From Bryobacteraceae bacterium (GTDB lineage: Bacteria; Acidobacteriota; Terriglobia; Bryobacterales; Bryobacteraceae), in contig JACADU010000019.1 in assembly GCA_013388415.1 (NCBI GenBank), positions 1-64,000 on the forward strand: a stretch of DNA of 64,000 bases, given 5' to 3'. This document shows positions 61,748 through 64,000 of the stretch, one piece after another. The position numbers and the translations under genes were made by a program. Numbering within the stretch: the stretch's first letter is position 1; each line of letters begins with the position of its first letter. Below the pieces are notes generated by a model, which saw only the letters and a list, made by a program, of their open reading frames with translations, had not been told where the DNA came from and did no database searches.

Positions 61748-64000
61748 ATGGGCGCGAAGGCGAAGGCGACCATCCAAAGCGATAGGCTCGAAGACCTGCT
61801 CGAGTTCGAGACGCTCATCGCAGATACATCGGCCTCTCTCTTTGCCTGCCCGCTGGAAGAGATTCATCTCGCCGTCGAACGCGCTCTCGAGCGTGTCAGG
61901 CAGTTCTTTCGAGTCGACCGGTGCGGACTCCTGACAGCCAGTCCCGGCCTGGAGGTCGTTCGAGTCAGGCATGCGACATATGCGGAGGGAATTCAGCCCG
62001 TGTCGCCGGAAGTCAATCTGGCGCCGGTCTTCCCTTGGTCCTTTCACAGACTGTTCATCGAACACAAACCAGTGCGCATCGCGAGAGTCTCCGAGCTTCC
62101 GCCGGAGGCGGAAGCTGAGCGGGAGGCTTGGGCGCAGATGTCGATCCGGTCCGCCCTGAACATTCCAGTCGAAACCCGAGGCGTGGTCCGGCATTCGATC
62201 GTCCTCAACAGCGTCGTCGAAGACAGAGAATGGCCGGATGTCCTTGTCACACGCCTCCGTGTCCTGGGCGAGATCCTGGTGAGCGCTCTCGACCGTCGGG
62301 AGTTGCTCGCCGAGCTGCACGAAACGCAGGAGAAGTTGAGCCTCGCCGCCGATTCCGCCGATGCGGGATTCTGGGTCCTGGACATTCGAACGGGCGTTTG
62401 CTGGGTGACGGAAAAAGCCCGGGCCATCTTCGGCTTTGAAAAAGACCAGACTGTCACTACTGAGGCCTTGAATGCTTCAATCCACGTGGAAGACCGCGAG
62501 CGGGTCGCCAGAGTGACGGAACAGTCCCTGCGTGACAGGTCGCCATTTGAGGTGGAGTACAGGATCGTACGGGGTGACGGACAACTGCGTTGGGTCTTTA
62601 CGCGAGGCCGGCCGCACTACAGTTCGATGGACCAACCCGAGAGCTTCATGGGGGTATCCATCGATATCACCCGGCAAAAGCAGTCAGAGAGGGCGCACCG
62701 CACCAGCGAAGCTCGTCTGGAATCGGGCGTGGACTTGGCGGGCCTTGGGTTTTACGAACTCGATTTCGTCTCCGGAGATGCCTATCTCGACAACCGCTTG
62801 CGGCTGTTGTGCGGCTGCTCCGAAGGCAGTTATGACGCGGCGGGGGTTCAGCGGTTCTGGGCCGAGCATGTCCATCCCGAGGACCTTCCGATGGTCATGC
62901 AGCAACGCGAACTGTTGCATTCGGGAAGTCTGGGGAGAGTCTCGGTCGAATACCGGTACCTGCATCCAACGTCAGGCCTGCACTGGTTCCATCACCTCGC
63001 CCGGGTTGCGGAACGCGACGCCACGGGCCGCGCCACACGGACCTACGGCGTAATGCGTGACATCTCGGATAGGCGGCAATCGGAGGAAGCGCTGAAGCGT
63101 TCGTTGGAGGAAATCGAACGCCTGAAGAACCGGTTGGAAGCGGAAGGCGAGTATCTCAAGTCCGAGCTGAGATTAACCCATGTTCATGGAGAGATCATCG
63201 GGCAGAGTCCGGCCATCACGGAGGTGCTGCGCAAGGTGGAACAGGTGGCGCCCACCGGTTCCTCCGTCCTGATTCGCGGCGAGACTGGCACCGGCAAGGA
63301 ACTCATCGCCCAAGCCATTCACCGGCTCAGCCCGCGCCGGGACCACGTGATGATCAAGGTCAATTGCGCCGCATTGCCCTCCGGACTCGTCGAAAGCGAA
63401 CTCTTCGGCCGGGAACGCGGCGCGTACACCGGTGCTTTGACGCGGCAGGTTGGGCGCTTCGAGATCGCGGACGGCTCGACCATCTTCCTGGATGAAATCG
63501 GAGAGTTGCCGCTCGACCTTCAAGTGAAGCTGCTGCGTGTGCTGGAGACCGGCGAGTTTGAGAGGCTCGGCAGTCCGAAAACGATCAAGGTCGACGTGCG
63601 TCTCATCGCCGCCACCAACCGAGACCTGGCGGCGATGATCCGGGAAGGTAAGTTCCGTGAGGACCTTTATTACCGCCTCAACGTCTTTCCCGTCACCGTG
63701 CCGCCCCTGCGCGAGCGGCTGGAGGATATTCCACCACTCGTCTGGTTTTTCGTCGATGAATTCTCTTCCCGGATGGGGAAGAAGATCACTCAGGTGCCCA
63801 GGAAGACCATGAATTCCTCGCGGGGCGCCGGTGGCCCGGCAACGTCCGTGAATTGCGCAACGTGATTGAACGCGGCGCCATCATCACGACAGGCAACGTG
63901 TTGACGATTTCGATCACGGAGGAAGAAGGCGTGCCGAACGCCGAGACCCGGACCCTGGCCGAAGCGGAGCGCGATCTGATTCTGAAGGCGCTTGAAAAGG
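61748..64000 (+). CDS. GAF-PAS-PAS sigma-54 activator, frameshifted and running off the window
   Basis: A sigma-54-dependent enhancer-binding protein: GAF domain (about residues 10-190), two PAS domains (about 195-320 and 330-450), a coiled coil (SLEEIERLKNRLEAEGEYL), then the AAA+ domain from HVHGEIIGQSPAITEVL with Walker A GETGTGKE, the GAFTGA loop as GAYTGA, and Walker B IFLDEIGELP. At 63810/63811 a single base (probably G) is missing between ATG and AATTC. The AAA+ reading continues one frame over as WPGNVRELRNVIERGA to the window end. The uninterrupted frame instead ends at 63865 with nonsense residues. Either a real pseudogene or a sequencing error. The helix-turn-helix would lie beyond the window. 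Confidence 0.82.

Noticed and set aside
1-64000. tRNA or rRNA genes, CRISPR arrays and complete insertion sequences
   Set aside because: I looked for cloverleaf-like segments, regularly spaced repeats and transposase motifs in the gaps and saw none that I could support by eye.

Overview
The window is GC-rich bacterial DNA and most resembles the Acidobacteriota, probably the Bryobacterales/Solibacter side. That assignment is an inference. It rests on two very large Oar-type TonB-dependent receptors with an N-terminal carboxypeptidase-regulatory-like domain, a DNA-binding winged-helix/TPR regulator, a DUF1593 secreted protein and several secreted families typical of that phylum. I saw no rRNA, tRNA, CRISPR array or complete insertion sequence.

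Left part (1-31 kb): the first 2.5 kb is decaying. It holds a DUF6788-type gene running off the edge, a winged-helix/TPR regulator broken by an in-frame TAG and cut at its 3' end, and a secreted protein broken by an in-frame TAA. Next come a secreted FAD oxidoreductase with an alkaline phosphatase, an Oar-type receptor, a GntP permease, an SDR/SnoaL pair and an altronate-dehydratase-type enzyme. A compact plus-strand run follows (cyclophilin lipoprotein, U32 peptidase family, NUDIX, Nramp-like transporter, second Oar-type receptor, PaaK-like enzyme), where most neighbours overlap by 1-8 bases. After that lie a second PaaK-like enzyme, a kdgK-gnd pair for sugar-acid metabolism and a DUF1593 protein.

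Middle (31-38 kb): a large secreted GH54 arabinofuranosidase with a lamin-tail domain interrupted by about 60-residue repeats, an MFS transporter, and a MOT1-type molybdate/sulfate transporter divergent from an XRE regulator with a periplasmic-binding-protein-like sensor domain.

Right-middle (38-56 kb): an arsenic island, the most interesting region. Leftward genes are arsR, a deleted arsC-like gene, arsM and arsC. After a 297-base gap follows a Tat-exported iron-sulfur subunit with a tetrathionate-reductase-type molybdoenzyme. Rightward lies a PsrA/PsrB-like molybdoenzyme pair, a broken phosphate-selective porin, then arsR, a small thioredoxin, a DGC-domain protein, arsF, arsG, a Tat-exported flavodoxin-type reductase, a Cys-rich miniprotein, an ArsP-like permease, an octaheme cytochrome c with a membrane domain, and an ACR3 arsenite exporter. 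The two rightward units share an 11-base operator half-site. Neither molybdoenzyme has an NrfD-type membrane partner, so the octaheme cytochrome is the natural candidate electron carrier. One iron-sulfur subunit has lost all four ligands of a single cluster and carries a C-terminal CXXCH haem motif.

Right end (56-64 kb): a DUF481 outer-membrane protein, a DcaP-like porin, a periplasmic glutaminase, a poorly supported small gene, a degenerate receiver domain, and a GAF-PAS-PAS sigma-54 activator with a one-base deletion that continues past the window.
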